Shown here one piece after another: positions 54,570 to 63,278 of a stretch of 64,000 nucleotides of DNA (position 1 is its first letter; the number at the start of each line of letters is the position of its first letter). The notes below the pieces were generated by a model that worked only from the letters and a program-made list of their open reading frames with translations, did no database searches and had not been told where the DNA came from. Origin of the DNA: Rarobacter incanus (GTDB taxonomy: Bacteria > Actinomycetota > Actinomycetes > Actinomycetales > Cellulomonadaceae); NCBI RefSeq assembly GCF_006715765.1, contig NZ_VFNV01000001.1:1426001-1490000 (forward strand), written 5' to 3'. The position numbers and the translations under genes were made by a program.

Positions 54570-57485
54570 GAAGTCTATCGGAGGGGCCTGAATACGATTC
54601 CCAGCATAGGCGTAGTGAGTACAGCGCTAGGGTGAAGTCTATCGGAGGGGCCTGAATACGATTCCCAGCGTTGCCTAGATGTTAGTGCCTAGTGCGAGAA
54701 GTCTATCGGAGGGGCCTGAATACGATTCCCAGCATAGGTTTGTTGTGCCGGAGCCTCTGACGAAGTCTATCGGAGGGGCCTGAATACGATTCCCAGCACC
54801 TCAAAACCCTCACCGACACCGAACTGAAGTCTATCGGAGGGGCCTGAATACGATTCCCAGCACTAGGCCGTATCCGAAAACGTGTAGAGGAAGTCTATCG
54901 GAGGGGCCTGAATACGATTCCCAGCAAGCTCTCTGTCACTGGCGAGCAGCACTGAAGTCTATCGGAGGGGCCTGAATACGATTCCCAGCCTCGGTCAGGG
55001 TCTGCGCAGGGTGGGCAGAAGTCTATCGGAGGGGCCTGAATACGATTCCCAGCCCTCTCGAATCGCTCAAAGCCGCATCGCGAAGTCTATCGGAGGGGCC
55101 TGAATACGATTCCCAGCTGGGTGTTGGTGGGCTTGAGGGCACGACGAAGTCTATCGGAGGGGCCTGAATACGATTCCCAGCTCAGGCCGGTGAGCGACCT
55201 GCTTGCAGGGAAGTCTATCGGAGGGGCCTGAATACGATTCCCAGCAGTGGCGTACGGAGGTTCGGGGCGAACAGAAGTCTATCGGAGGGGCCTGAATACG
55301 ATTCCCAGCCCGGTCGAGGGGATCGCGTTGCCGTGAGGAAGTCTATCGGAGGGGCCTGAATACGATTCCCAGCATTCCGGGCCATTGTCGGAGTTTGTGC
55401 AGAAGTCTATCGGAGGGGCCTGAATACGATTCCCAGCTTCAAATCAAACGCGCACGCAAAGTCGTGAAGTCTATCGGAGGGGCCTGAATACGATTCCCAG
55501 CGATTGCCGACACTAGGGCGTAATTAGCGGAAGTCTATCGGAGGGGCCTGAATACGATTCCCAGCGTCTCATTGATTACGGCACCGCATTTGCGAAGTCT
55601 ATCGGAGGGGCCTGAATACGATTCCCAGCCCGAACAGGAACGGCGACAGCGACTATCGAAGTCTATCGGAGGGGCCTGAATACGATTCCCAGCAGGACAG
55701 TGATGCCGCCGTTGCGCGTGTGAAGTCTATCGGAGGGGCCTGAATACGATTCCCAGCCCGCCGCGCGCGCCCACTTCGCGCCGGAGAAGTCTATCGGAGG
55801 GGCCTGAATACGATTCCCAGCCCGAAGATCGTTCGCACGAAATCCCACGGAAGTCTATCGGAGGGGCCTGAATACGATTCCCAGCATAGAACAAGCCCGA
55901 GCGCGGCCCCGTGGAAGTCTATCGGAGGGGCCTGAATACGATTCCCAGCGAGAATCCAACGCTTCAGCCCACGCGGTGAAGTCTATCGGAGGGGCCTGAA
56001 TACGATTCCCAGCGTTCCTGGAGAGGCTCGGCGGGTGAACCGAAGTCTATCGGAGGGGCCTGAATACGATTCCCAGCCCAGGGCGGTCATGCTGCGAACC
56101 CTTTAGAAGTCTATCGGAGGGGCCTGAATACGATTCCCAGCACTGAACGCGCGGATTATGCGCAGATTAGAAGTCTATCGGAGGGGCCTGAATACGATTC
56201 CCAGCACGTGCTTCCCTTCGCGACGGATCGCGTGAAGTCTATCGGAGGGGCCTGAATACGATTCCCAGCGGGTTTACCGGTGCACGATGACCACGGTGAA
56301 GTCTATCGGAGGGGCCTGAATACGATTCCCAGCGAATCCGCGGTTTTCAGGTCTGCCGGCAGAAGTCTATCGGAGGGGCCTGAATACGATTCCCAGCGTC
56401 TCGCGGTATTCAGGGTTAGTAATGCGAAGTCTATCGGAGGGGCCTGAATACGATTCCCAGCGGATACAAGCCCGACTCGATCAACACTTGAAGTCTATCG
56501 GAGGGGCCTGAATACGATTCCCAGCATTCCGGGCCATTGTCGGAGTTTGTGCAGAAGTCTATCGGAGGGGCCTGAATACGATTCCCAGCGTGAGCGGCGA
56601 GCGGTGAGCGGGCAGTCGAAGTCTATCGGAGGGGCCTGAATACGATTCCCAGCCGTATCTCGTCGCCGCGGGCACGGTCGGGAAGTCTATCGGAGGGGCC
56701 TGAATACGATTCCCAGCTGGACGCATAAGCATGGCGCAGATCGGAGAAGTCTATCGGAGGGGCCTGAATACGATTCCCAGCAAGAGTGCGCCAGGGTGCC
56801 AGAAGTCCAGAAGTCTATCGGAGGGGCCTGAATACGATTCCCAGCGGGAGCGACCAGCGGAGCGCAGCGTAGCGAAGTCTATCGGAGGGGCCTGAATACG
56901 ATTCCCAGCCTGTCGTGTAGTAGTCGTCGTCGGTCGTGAAGTCTATCGGAGGGGCCTGAATACGATTCCCAGCCATCTAAGGGGCGTAGACAACTCACTT
57001 GGAAGTCTATCGGAGGGGCCTGAATACGATTCCCAGCTTCCCGCTGGGCAGTCGGTGACGATCGAGAAGTCTATCGGAGGGGCCTGAATACGATTCCCAG
57101 CGGATACAAGCCCGACTCGATCAACATTTGAAGTCTATCGGAGGGGCCTGAATACGATTCCCAGCTACGCGCGCGACCACGCGGCGATCAACCGAAGTCT
57201 ATCGGAGGGGCCTGAATACGATTCCCAGCGGAATCGGCGGCGTTCATGCTCGGTTCAGAAGTCTATCGGAGGGGCCTGAATACGATTCCCAGCATGAGGC
57301 TGGACAGGCACTCGTGCTCCAGAAGTCTATCGGAGGGGCCTGAATACGATTCCCAGCTGTGGCTGAGTCCCGTAAAGGGTTTTGCGAAGTCTATCGGAGG
57401 GGCCTGAATACGATTCCCAGCACGGGCGCACGGACTGGCACCGCGTGACGAAGTCTATCGGAGGGGCCTGAATACGATTCCCAGC
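54570..57485 (-). CRISPR. Type II-C CRISPR array: 46 repeats of 36 bp, 45 spacers of 28 bp
   Basis: Repeats recur every 64 bp from 54570 to the last at 57450-57485. On the plus strand each starts GAAGTCTATCGG and ends ACGATTCCCAGC. All copies read appear identical, including the end ones. crRNA sense is the minus strand (repeat starting GCTGGGAATCGT and ending GATAGACTTC), shown by pairing with the tracrRNA and by likeness to the C. diphtheriae repeat. TAGACT at the crRNA 3' end of the repeat is a -10-like element, as in Neisseria arrays where each repeat drives its own crRNA. Two spacers occur twice. The identical repeats and many spacers suggest an active system. Confidence 0.98.
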
Positions 57486-57654
57486 AAGGGCATTGCACGG
57501 CGCGAGGCAGAAGACTCGACAAGCTCAGCCCCCTGCCAGCAATGGCATGAAACGACCAAGGCACTCCGCACAAGGCAAGCACAACCGCAAGCAATCGACC
57601 CCGCCGCCCCGCTCCCCGCGATTACGCTCGCGTCAAGCAGGTAAATACCTAGCG
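57486..57654 (-). promoter_or_regulatory. Probable leader side of the array
   Basis: Because crRNAs read leftward, the leader and newest spacers should lie at this right end. The sequence after the last repeat is not AT-rich and shows no clear promoter; an IR-like GGGCATTGC... GGGGGC/GCCCCC is weak. If every repeat has its own promoter a classic leader may be absent. It ends at the start of the SGNH hydrolase gene. Confidence 0.3.
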
Positions 57655-58869
57655 ATGCCTGTGGGGCGGGTGACAGACTCAAGGGAGTACGCAACCGATA
57701 CACCGACAGGCAAACTCGTGAGAACCAAGCACACCATTCCCTTTACCGACCAGTTCGTCCGCGGCGCGGCGGACCTCGAAATCACGAGCGAGGGAGCAAT
57801 CCCCCACCGCATCGCGACCGCCAACCGCCATCGCTACCGCGACCCCCAACTGATGGGCGCCGAGGCTCAGCCATCCGGCGTGCGCGTCGAACTATTGACG
57901 GCCGCAACCACCGTCGAATTGACCGTCCACACAACGCGGTTCACCTACGCCGGGATCACGCGTCCGCGGGGGCAAATCGACATCGAGGTCGACGGCCACA
58001 TAATCGCGAGCCACGCGCTCACGGGCGGAACCGCGCTGGAAACCGACTTCGCGACAGGCACGACCTCGCGAACCGTCGGCCCCGACGACGTCGTCACGAT
58101 CAGTGACTTACCCACCGGAACCCACCACATCGCCATGTGGCTTCCCTTCAATGAACAGGTCGAACTCCGTTCTCTCGTTGCCGACGCGGCCGCCTTACCC
58201 GTCGCCGCGGCGGGAGTCACCTGGATCAATTACGGCAGTTCGATCAGCCAGGGCTCGAACGCGGCCTCGCCGACGGGCATCTGGCCGGTCGTCGCGGCCC
58301 GCAACACCGGAAACGTCGACCTCATCAATATGGGGTTCGGCGGCAGCGCGATGGCCGACCCGTTTATTGCACGCCAGATCGCGCAAACGCGCGCGGACGT
58401 TATTTCCGCGAGCATCGGAATCAATGTCGTCAACCTCGACGCCATGCATGAGCGCATCTTCGTCCCGCTCGTACACGGATTCTTGGACACGATCCGCGAC
58501 GGCCATCCAACCACACCGATCCTGCTAATCACGCCGATTTTCTGCGGCATCCACGAAGACACGCCCGGCCCCGGTGCCTTCGATCCCGCCGCATTCGCCA
58601 CCGGCACCGCACGCTTCATCGCAACAGGCGATCCCGCCGATGCCGCGCCGAGGCACCTCACCCTCACGTCAATTCGACGCCTCCTCACGTCAATTTCGAA
58701 CGAGCGCTCCGACCCCCACCTCCACCTCATTGACGGGCTAGAACTGTTCGGCGCCGCCGACGCCGAGGCCCTGCCGCTCCCGGACGCACTGCACCCCGGA
58801 CCTGCCGCGCACGATCTCATCGGCACTAGATTCGCACGGTTCCTTTGCACAGTGGCTTCCGCGCGGTAG
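57655..58869 (+). CDS. SGNH/GDSL-family hydrolase
   Basis: 404 aa from ATG 57655; the frame is open back to 57493 but that part looks non-coding, and relatives begin close to IPFTDQFVRGAADLE. The N-terminal ~200 residues are a beta-sandwich domain. The SGNH domain follows: Ser in INYGSSISQGSNA, Gly in NMGFGGSAMADP, Asn in SIGINVVN, and Asp/His in LPDALHPGPAAHDLIG. Such cytosolic or exported enzymes remove acyl groups from sugars or lipids. No signal peptide is seen. The substrate is unknown. It starts 170 bp after the array. Confidence 0.85.
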   Translation: MPVGRVTDSREYATDTPTGKLVRTKHTIPFTDQFVRGAADLEITSEGAIPHRIATANRHRYRDPQLMGAEAQPSGVRVELLTAATTVELTVHTTRFTYAGITRPRGQIDIEVDGHIIASHALTGGTALETDFATGTTSRTVGPDDVVTISDLPTGTHHIAMWLPFNEQVELRSLVADAAALPVAAAGVTWINYGSSISQGSNAASPTGIWPVVAARNTGNVDLINMGFGGSAMADPFIARQIAQTRADVISASIGINVVNLDAMHERIFVPLVHGFLDTIRDGHPTTPILLITPIFCGIHEDTPGPGAFDPAAFATGTARFIATGDPADAAPRHLTLTSIRRLLTSISNERSDPHLHLIDGLELFGAADAEALPLPDALHPGPAAHDLIGTRFARFLCTVASAR

Positions 58870-58946
58870 CGACTCCATTCGCCCTGCGTATAATCGCGAG
58901 GCAGGCCAACCACACACAGCAACTACATATGAAACGTGAGAAGTAA

Positions 58947-59477
58947 ATGCGCAATAAAATGACCGCCCTCGCCATCGCCGCGCTGCTGGCCGCATCGACG
59001 CTCGGCGCCTCCGCACCCGCCCAAGCGGCGGAAAGCGTCGTCGCTGCGGCGAGCGCAACAACGGCAGCCTCGAACGCAACGGGCGCGACCCCCACGCTGG
59101 CCGCACCCAAGGCGGTCACTATCACCTCCACGTTCCGCACGAGCCTGGCCGGAATCAGCAAACCTAAGAACGCCCTTAAACTCCTCACTACTTTCGCCCA
59201 GGTGAAGGTCAAGGGAGTTACGCAGCCAATCGTTATTGGAGTGAAAGAAGGGCCTAGGAGTGCCGCGCAGGCCTGGAAGCTCAAGAAGAACCAACGGGTC
59301 AACGTGAAACTCAAGGGTAAGAAGACTCAAAAGCTGCGCGTTATCAAGGTTCTCAACAAATCGACAGTCGCGAGCTACAAGCCAACCTTTGCGGAGCAAT
59401 CCCGCACGAAGCTGATCATCGGAGTTTCCTCGGTCACGAAACCCGGAAAAATGAAACTCATTTTGGTCGGCAAGTAG
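58947..59477 (+). CDS. Small secreted basic protein, paralogue of the 29405-29923 product
   Basis: 176 aa. Signal peptide MRNKMTALAIAALLAASTLG ending APAQAA. The mature part is Ala/Thr-rich, then Lys/Val-rich with PIVIGVKEGPRSAAQAWKLK, RVNVKLKGKKTQKLRVIKVL and KLILVGK at the end, parallel to the 29405 gene. A TATAAT -10 is at 58889-58894. A five-codon frame (58929-58946) ends directly before the ATG (TAAATG); coupling is possible but not shown. Function unknown. Confidence 0.7.
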   Translation: MRNKMTALAIAALLAASTLGASAPAQAAESVVAAASATTAASNATGATPTLAAPKAVTITSTFRTSLAGISKPKNALKLLTTFAQVKVKGVTQPIVIGVKEGPRSAAQAWKLKKNQRVNVKLKGKKTQKLRVIKVLNKSTVASYKPTFAEQSRTKLIIGVSSVTKPGKMKLILVGK

Positions 59478-59521
59478 GTCGCCGCCGGACCCCACGTTAA
59501 TAAGCGCAAGGTCCATCTACG

Positions 59522-60148
59522 GCCTCGGATCACTCTAATGTTTATGGTGCGCTGAACGCCGCCAAGTCTTCCGCAGAATCGCAACTAACAGCAGCCCAGG
59601 ACGCGCGGGCTGCCGCCGCGGCGCAACTCAACGGCACGGCGGCATTGGCGGCGGACGCCGAATCGACCAGGGCGGAGCTAGCCGCTGATCTGAGCGCCGA
59701 AAAGAAGGCGGCGGAGGCGACCGCGGCGGCCAAGACCGCAGCCGCAAAGGCTGCGAGCGCCGCGAAGAAGAAGGCGTTGGCGGCCAAAAAGAAACTCGCC
59801 CGCGCCAAGGCGAAACTTGCCAAAGCGAAGAGGCGGGCCTCGTCGGCGAAAATTCGCGCAGCGAAGAAGACCGTGAAGAAGCGCACGGTCTCCTACAAGA
59901 AGGCACAAGCAAAGGCGACGAGCGCCGCCACCGCCGTCCAGGTGGCATCCGCGAATGACAGCGCGGCGGTCAAAGCCCGGGCCAAGGCCCAACGCGCGGT
60001 GGACCGGAACGCGACACGCATTTCCTCCTACGCGGCCAAGACGGCGACTCTCACCGAATCCATCGCCGCGCTGGCCGCGGACATCGATGGATACGAAGCG
60101 GACATCGCCTCGCTAGCCGAGCAGCTGGCGGCGATCTCGGAGAAATAG
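59522..60148 (+). pseudogene. 5'-truncated Ala/Lys-rich coiled-coil protein
   Basis: The frame is open from 59522 to the stop at 60148, but there is no ATG or GTG start; the only candidate is TTG 59645 without a ribosome site. The protein starts like the mature part of an exported protein (NVYGALNAAKSSAESQLTAA) and then is nearly all Ala, Lys, Arg and Glu in heptads, ending in LAADIDGYEADIASLAEQLA. The signal peptide is missing and the gene in front ends only 44 bp earlier in another frame, so its 5' end was probably lost. A functional start I cannot see is the alternative. Confidence 0.55.
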
Positions 60149-60172
60149 CCTGCGCGCAATCGCCAAGTGGTG

Positions 60173-60216
60173 GCCGGTGGCGCCGAGGGACTGACGATCC
60201 CCTCGGCGCCACCGGC
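60173..60216 (+). terminator. Terminator hairpin
   Basis: Perfect 17-bp stem, 60173-60189 (GCCGGTGGCGCCGAGGG) with 60200-60216, and a 10-nt loop, 24 bp after the coiled-coil frame. It separates it from the YbaK-type gene. Confidence 0.88.
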
Positions 60217-60261
60217 ACTTATGCGCACGGGTTTGGTTCCCGGCGAGGTTACGCTTGCAGG

Positions 60262-60729
60262 ATGAGCGAAACGCGCGCAATCGAGGCCCTGCGCCAAGCC
60301 GAAATCGCATTCACCATCACCCGCCACGGCCCTGCCAAATCGTTGGCGGAAGCGGCAGCGATGCGCGGAATCGATCCCCGCCAAATCGTCAAGACCCTCG
60401 TGGTCAGGCGGGCCGACGATGACTACCTATTCGTCCTGGTTCCCGGCGACCGCGAGATATCGTGGCCGAAGCTTCGGGGCCTGCTCGGCGTTGGGCGCCT
60501 GTCCATGCCGCCGGCCGCAACCGCGTTCGCGGTCACTGGCTACGAACGCGGAACGATCACGCCCTTCGGGTCGACGACCGCGTGGCCGGTCGTGGCCGAC
60601 TCTTCCATCGTTGGCCAAACCATTTCATTGGGCGCCGGCGCCCACGGCGTAGCGGCAACGCTGGCGGCCGACGACGCTATCCGCGTCCTTTCAGCCACGG
60701 TGGCCGACGTGACGACGCCGCAGGCATAG
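60262..60729 (+). CDS. YbaK/EbsC-type aminoacyl-tRNA deacylase (copy 2)
   Basis: 155 aa. EAAAMRGIDPRQIVKTLVVR holds the conserved Lys; YLFVLVPGDREISWPKLRG, MPPAATAFAVTGYERGTITPFG and the end SLGAGAHGVAATLAADDAI follow the family. The GYERGTITPFG loop is more typical of Cys-tRNA(Pro)/ProX-like deacylases than copy 1. It would remove wrong amino acids from tRNA. Its last codons and stop are duplicated in tandem just downstream. Confidence 0.9.
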   Translation: MSETRAIEALRQAEIAFTITRHGPAKSLAEAAAMRGIDPRQIVKTLVVRRADDDYLFVLVPGDREISWPKLRGLLGVGRLSMPPAATAFAVTGYERGTITPFGSTTAWPVVADSSIVGQTISLGAGAHGVAATLAADDAIRVLSATVADVTTPQA

Positions 60730-60830
60730 GCGTGGCACGGGCGCTGGCGGACGCGCAGGCATAGGCGTGGCGCGGGCGCTGGCGCAGTCGGACGCGCAGG
60801 CATAGGCGTTGGCGCAGGCATAGGCGTGCC
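60721..60830. repeat. Tandem duplications of the end of the ybaK-type gene
   Basis: CAGGCATAGGCGTGG, which contains the last codons and TAG stop, occurs at 60721, 60756, 60797 (one change) and 60815 (ends in CC). GGGCGCTGGCG blocks lie between. The copies are irregular in spacing (35, 41, 18 bp). Confidence 0.9.
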
Positions 60831-60902
60831 TTGGTGGAGGCGCAGGAACCCGCGCCCGGCGCGGCCCCGCTCGCAGATGGCATGGCGAGAGGCGCCCGCG
60901 CC

Positions 60903-61898
60903 CTAGACGCTAGCGGAATCCGCAGCGGTTTGCGCCAACGAGCTCACCAACCATTTTCCGTCGACCTTAGAGAGCGTCAACGTGTAGGTTCCGTTCGCGG
61001 AAGAATCCGTCGACCCCTTCATCGTCAGGGTCGCAGTGGCGTTCGACCCCTGGGTTTTCACGTCACTCACGGTGAGGCTGAAGCCGTCCGCATTCGGTTC
61101 GAACGACAAATCGGAGCATGTGACGGTCTTTCCACCGCGAAACTGCGAGGTTGTCAGGTTGTTGACGACTTCCAAGACCTTGTCATCGCACGATTCTGCC
61201 GCCATGAAGTCGCTGGCGAATCGCTGGGCCACGTGGGTCGGAGTGTTGGTGTTGAGCGCTCCGCGGATCGCGAAGACCCCCACGCCAATACCCACGGCCA
61301 GAATCAGGGCGGCCGCCGCGATGAGAATCACCGTCTTCGTTGTGCTCAGGCGGTTCTTCGGCTTCCCCGGCGCACCCGGGAAACCCGGCTGCCCGTAGGC
61401 TGCGGGGTCGTACCCCTGCCCGGCCGGATAACCCTGCCCAGCCGGGTAACCCGGCTGCCCGTAAGCTGCGGGGTCGTAACCCTGCCCGGCCGGAAAACCC
61501 TGCCCAGCCGGATAACCCTGCCCGGCCGGAAAACCCTGCCCAGCCGGATAACCCTGCCCAGCCGGGTAGCCGGGGACGCTGCCGAAGGCAGGCTGCCCGC
61601 CGGAGTTGGGCGAGGGCATCTGTTGGCCGGGCATGGGAGCCGCCCACGGCGACCGGTCGCCTTGCGCCGCCGCTGGCACCGCGCCGCCCGCCGCTTCCGC
61701 GGGAGGCGCCGTCGCCCAGTGGGGAGCCGGCGGGGGTATGGGGGAGAACTCGTCACTCGCGTTGCCGACGCCGGGAAGACTGCCACCGCTCGGGGTTTCG
61801 CTGCCAGCCTGTGCGCCCGCGGCGCCACCATCGCCCGGCGCGGTGTCACCCCCAGACGGTACGGCCCATCCGTTGTTGCGGTCGTTCGATTCGCTCAC
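60903..61898 (-). CDS. Single-pass membrane protein with Gly/Tyr/Pro repeats and extracytoplasmic domain
   Basis: 331 aa. Residues 1-175 are low complexity, with about eight copies of G(Y/F)PAGQ and YDPAAYGQPG. A single membrane helix (about 183-207, TVILIAAAALILAVGIGVGV) follows KNRLSTTK. The outer ~120 residues (AQRFASDFMAAESCDDKVLE, TCSDLSFEPNADGFSLTV, STDSSANGTYTLTLSKVDGK) look like the DUF4878/lumazine-binding-like domains common in actinomycetes. Topology is cytosolic N-terminus, outside C-terminus. Function unknown. Confidence 0.75.
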   Translation of the reverse strand: MSESNDRNNGWAVPSGGDTAPGDGGAAGAQAGSETPSGGSLPGVGNASDEFSPIPPPAPHWATAPPAEAAGGAVPAAAQGDRSPWAAPMPGQQMPSPNSGGQPAFGSVPGYPAGQGYPAGQGFPAGQGYPAGQGFPAGQGYDPAAYGQPGYPAGQGYPAGQGYDPAAYGQPGFPGAPGKPKNRLSTTKTVILIAAAALILAVGIGVGVFAIRGALNTNTPTHVAQRFASDFMAAESCDDKVLEVVNNLTTSQFRGGKTVTCSDLSFEPNADGFSLTVSDVKTQGSNATATLTMKGSTDSSANGTYTLTLSKVDGKWLVSSLAQTAADSASV

Positions 61899-61939
61899 GA
61901 TTCACCCTTTCCGAGCGGGATCGGCGGATGCGAGCGGAT

Positions 61940-63223
61940 TTACTCGAACAACCCTTGACCAATGTAACCGCCCTCGCGCACCCCCGGGGGCACTGCAAAA
62001 ACGGCCGATCCCACGTGCCTAATGTATTCATTAAGCGCATCGGACTTCAAAGAACGCTGAACGTCGATGAATTGTTGCGGATCCTTTTGGAAGGCGATGA
62101 AGAACAATCCGGCGGTCAGTTGCCCCAAATTGTTGTTCCCCTCGACGAAGTTGAAGCCCCTTCGCAGGATCCGGACGCCGCCATTATTGTCCGGGTGGGC
62201 CAAGCGCACGTGCGAATCGGCGGGAATCGCGAAGGCCCCGTCCGCTTCGACCGCGCCGAAATCGGGATCCGTGAATTCCTCCCCGCCCGAAAGCGGCGCG
62301 CCCTCGAATTTGTCCCTGCCGATAATCTGTTCCTGTTCGCCCAGTTGGGCCCGGTCCCAACTCTCGATCGTCATCAGGATCTTGCGCACCACCAGGTACG
62401 TCCCACCCGCGAACCAGGCCGGCTGCGAATCGGCGTCGGTCCACACCCAGGCTTCCAAGTCGGCGGTTTCGTTCGCCATGATGTTCGCGGTGCCGTCCTT
62501 GAATCCGAACAGATTGCGCGGGGTTGCCTGCTTCTTCGACGTTGCGGAGGTCTTGCCGTAACCAAGCTGCGCCCACCGAATCATCGCCTTGCCGAAGGCA
62601 AGCCGGGTCAGGTTACGAATCGCGTGGACGGCAACCTGCGGATCCTCCGCGCATGCCTGGATACACAGATCACCCCCGCTCAGTTCATCTTCGAGGATGT
62701 CGAACGCGAACAGCGGCAAATCGGCGAGCGCATCCGGCTTCCGGTCCGCGATACTCAATCGCTTTCCCAACTCGCCCGTAAAAAGCGATGGGCCAAAACC
62801 AAACGTTATGGTCAAAGCAGCGGGCCCCAGCCCCAGCGCCTCGCCCGTGTCATCCGGCGGCTTCAGCGGGCCTCCCCCAACGGCGCCTTCGGCGGTGACC
62901 TGCTGCCCGTGGGTCAGGCGCGCGGACGCGTCCGTCCACGCCTTGAGCAGCTCGATCAGGTCATCGCGCGTGGTGGAGTCCGTCAGGTCCAGGCTCGCGA
63001 AGTACAGGTGCTGCTGCACCTCGGTCGTGATGCCAGCCTGGTGGGTTCCGTAGAAGGGGTGGACGGTCTTGGCGCCGCTAGCGGCCTGGGCGCGGGCGGC
63101 GCCGATCCCGTAACCGGCACCCCCCGCCGCCGCGGCCGCCGCCCCGGCACCAACCAACCCTAGGAATCCGCGGCGCGACACACCGCCGGTTTCCTTTCCG
63201 GTTCTTTCGGGTTCGTTGGGCAT
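61940..63223 (-). CDS. efeB: Dyp-type heme peroxidase, EfeB type (deferrochelatase)
   Basis: 427 aa from ATG 63223, with AGGAGG 7 nt upstream; ATG 63244 lies before this site and is unlikely. A Tat signal (SRRGFLG followed by an Ala-rich run ending ARAQAA) sends the folded protein across the membrane. The DyP signature GFKDGTANI holds the catalytic Asp, and the heme-side His is in a C-terminal segment such as DSHVRLAHPDNNGG. EfeB works with EfeU and EfeO in ferrous iron uptake and can release iron from heme. It follows efeO by 55 bp. Confidence 0.93.
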   Translation of the reverse strand: MPNEPERTGKETGGVSRRGFLGLVGAGAAAAAAGGAGYGIGAARAQAASGAKTVHPFYGTHQAGITTEVQQHLYFASLDLTDSTTRDDLIELLKAWTDASARLTHGQQVTAEGAVGGGPLKPPDDTGEALGLGPAALTITFGFGPSLFTGELGKRLSIADRKPDALADLPLFAFDILEDELSGGDLCIQACAEDPQVAVHAIRNLTRLAFGKAMIRWAQLGYGKTSATSKKQATPRNLFGFKDGTANIMANETADLEAWVWTDADSQPAWFAGGTYLVVRKILMTIESWDRAQLGEQEQIIGRDKFEGAPLSGGEEFTDPDFGAVEADGAFAIPADSHVRLAHPDNNGGVRILRRGFNFVEGNNNLGQLTAGLFFIAFQKDPQQFIDVQRSLKSDALNEYIRHVGSAVFAVPPGVREGGYIGQGLFE

Positions 63224-63278
63224 CCGGAGCCTCCTGCGTTCCATCGTCTACTTCCGCGGAGACCAGCCCCGCAACCTA

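Noticed and set aside
57391-57703. Small frames in the last repeats of the array and its right flank
   Set aside because: They translate CRISPR repeats (for example GIVFRPLR) and are not genes.
61340-63163. 607-codon plus-strand frame opposite efeB and the membrane protein
   Set aside because: Overlaps two well-supported minus-strand genes completely and has no domain.
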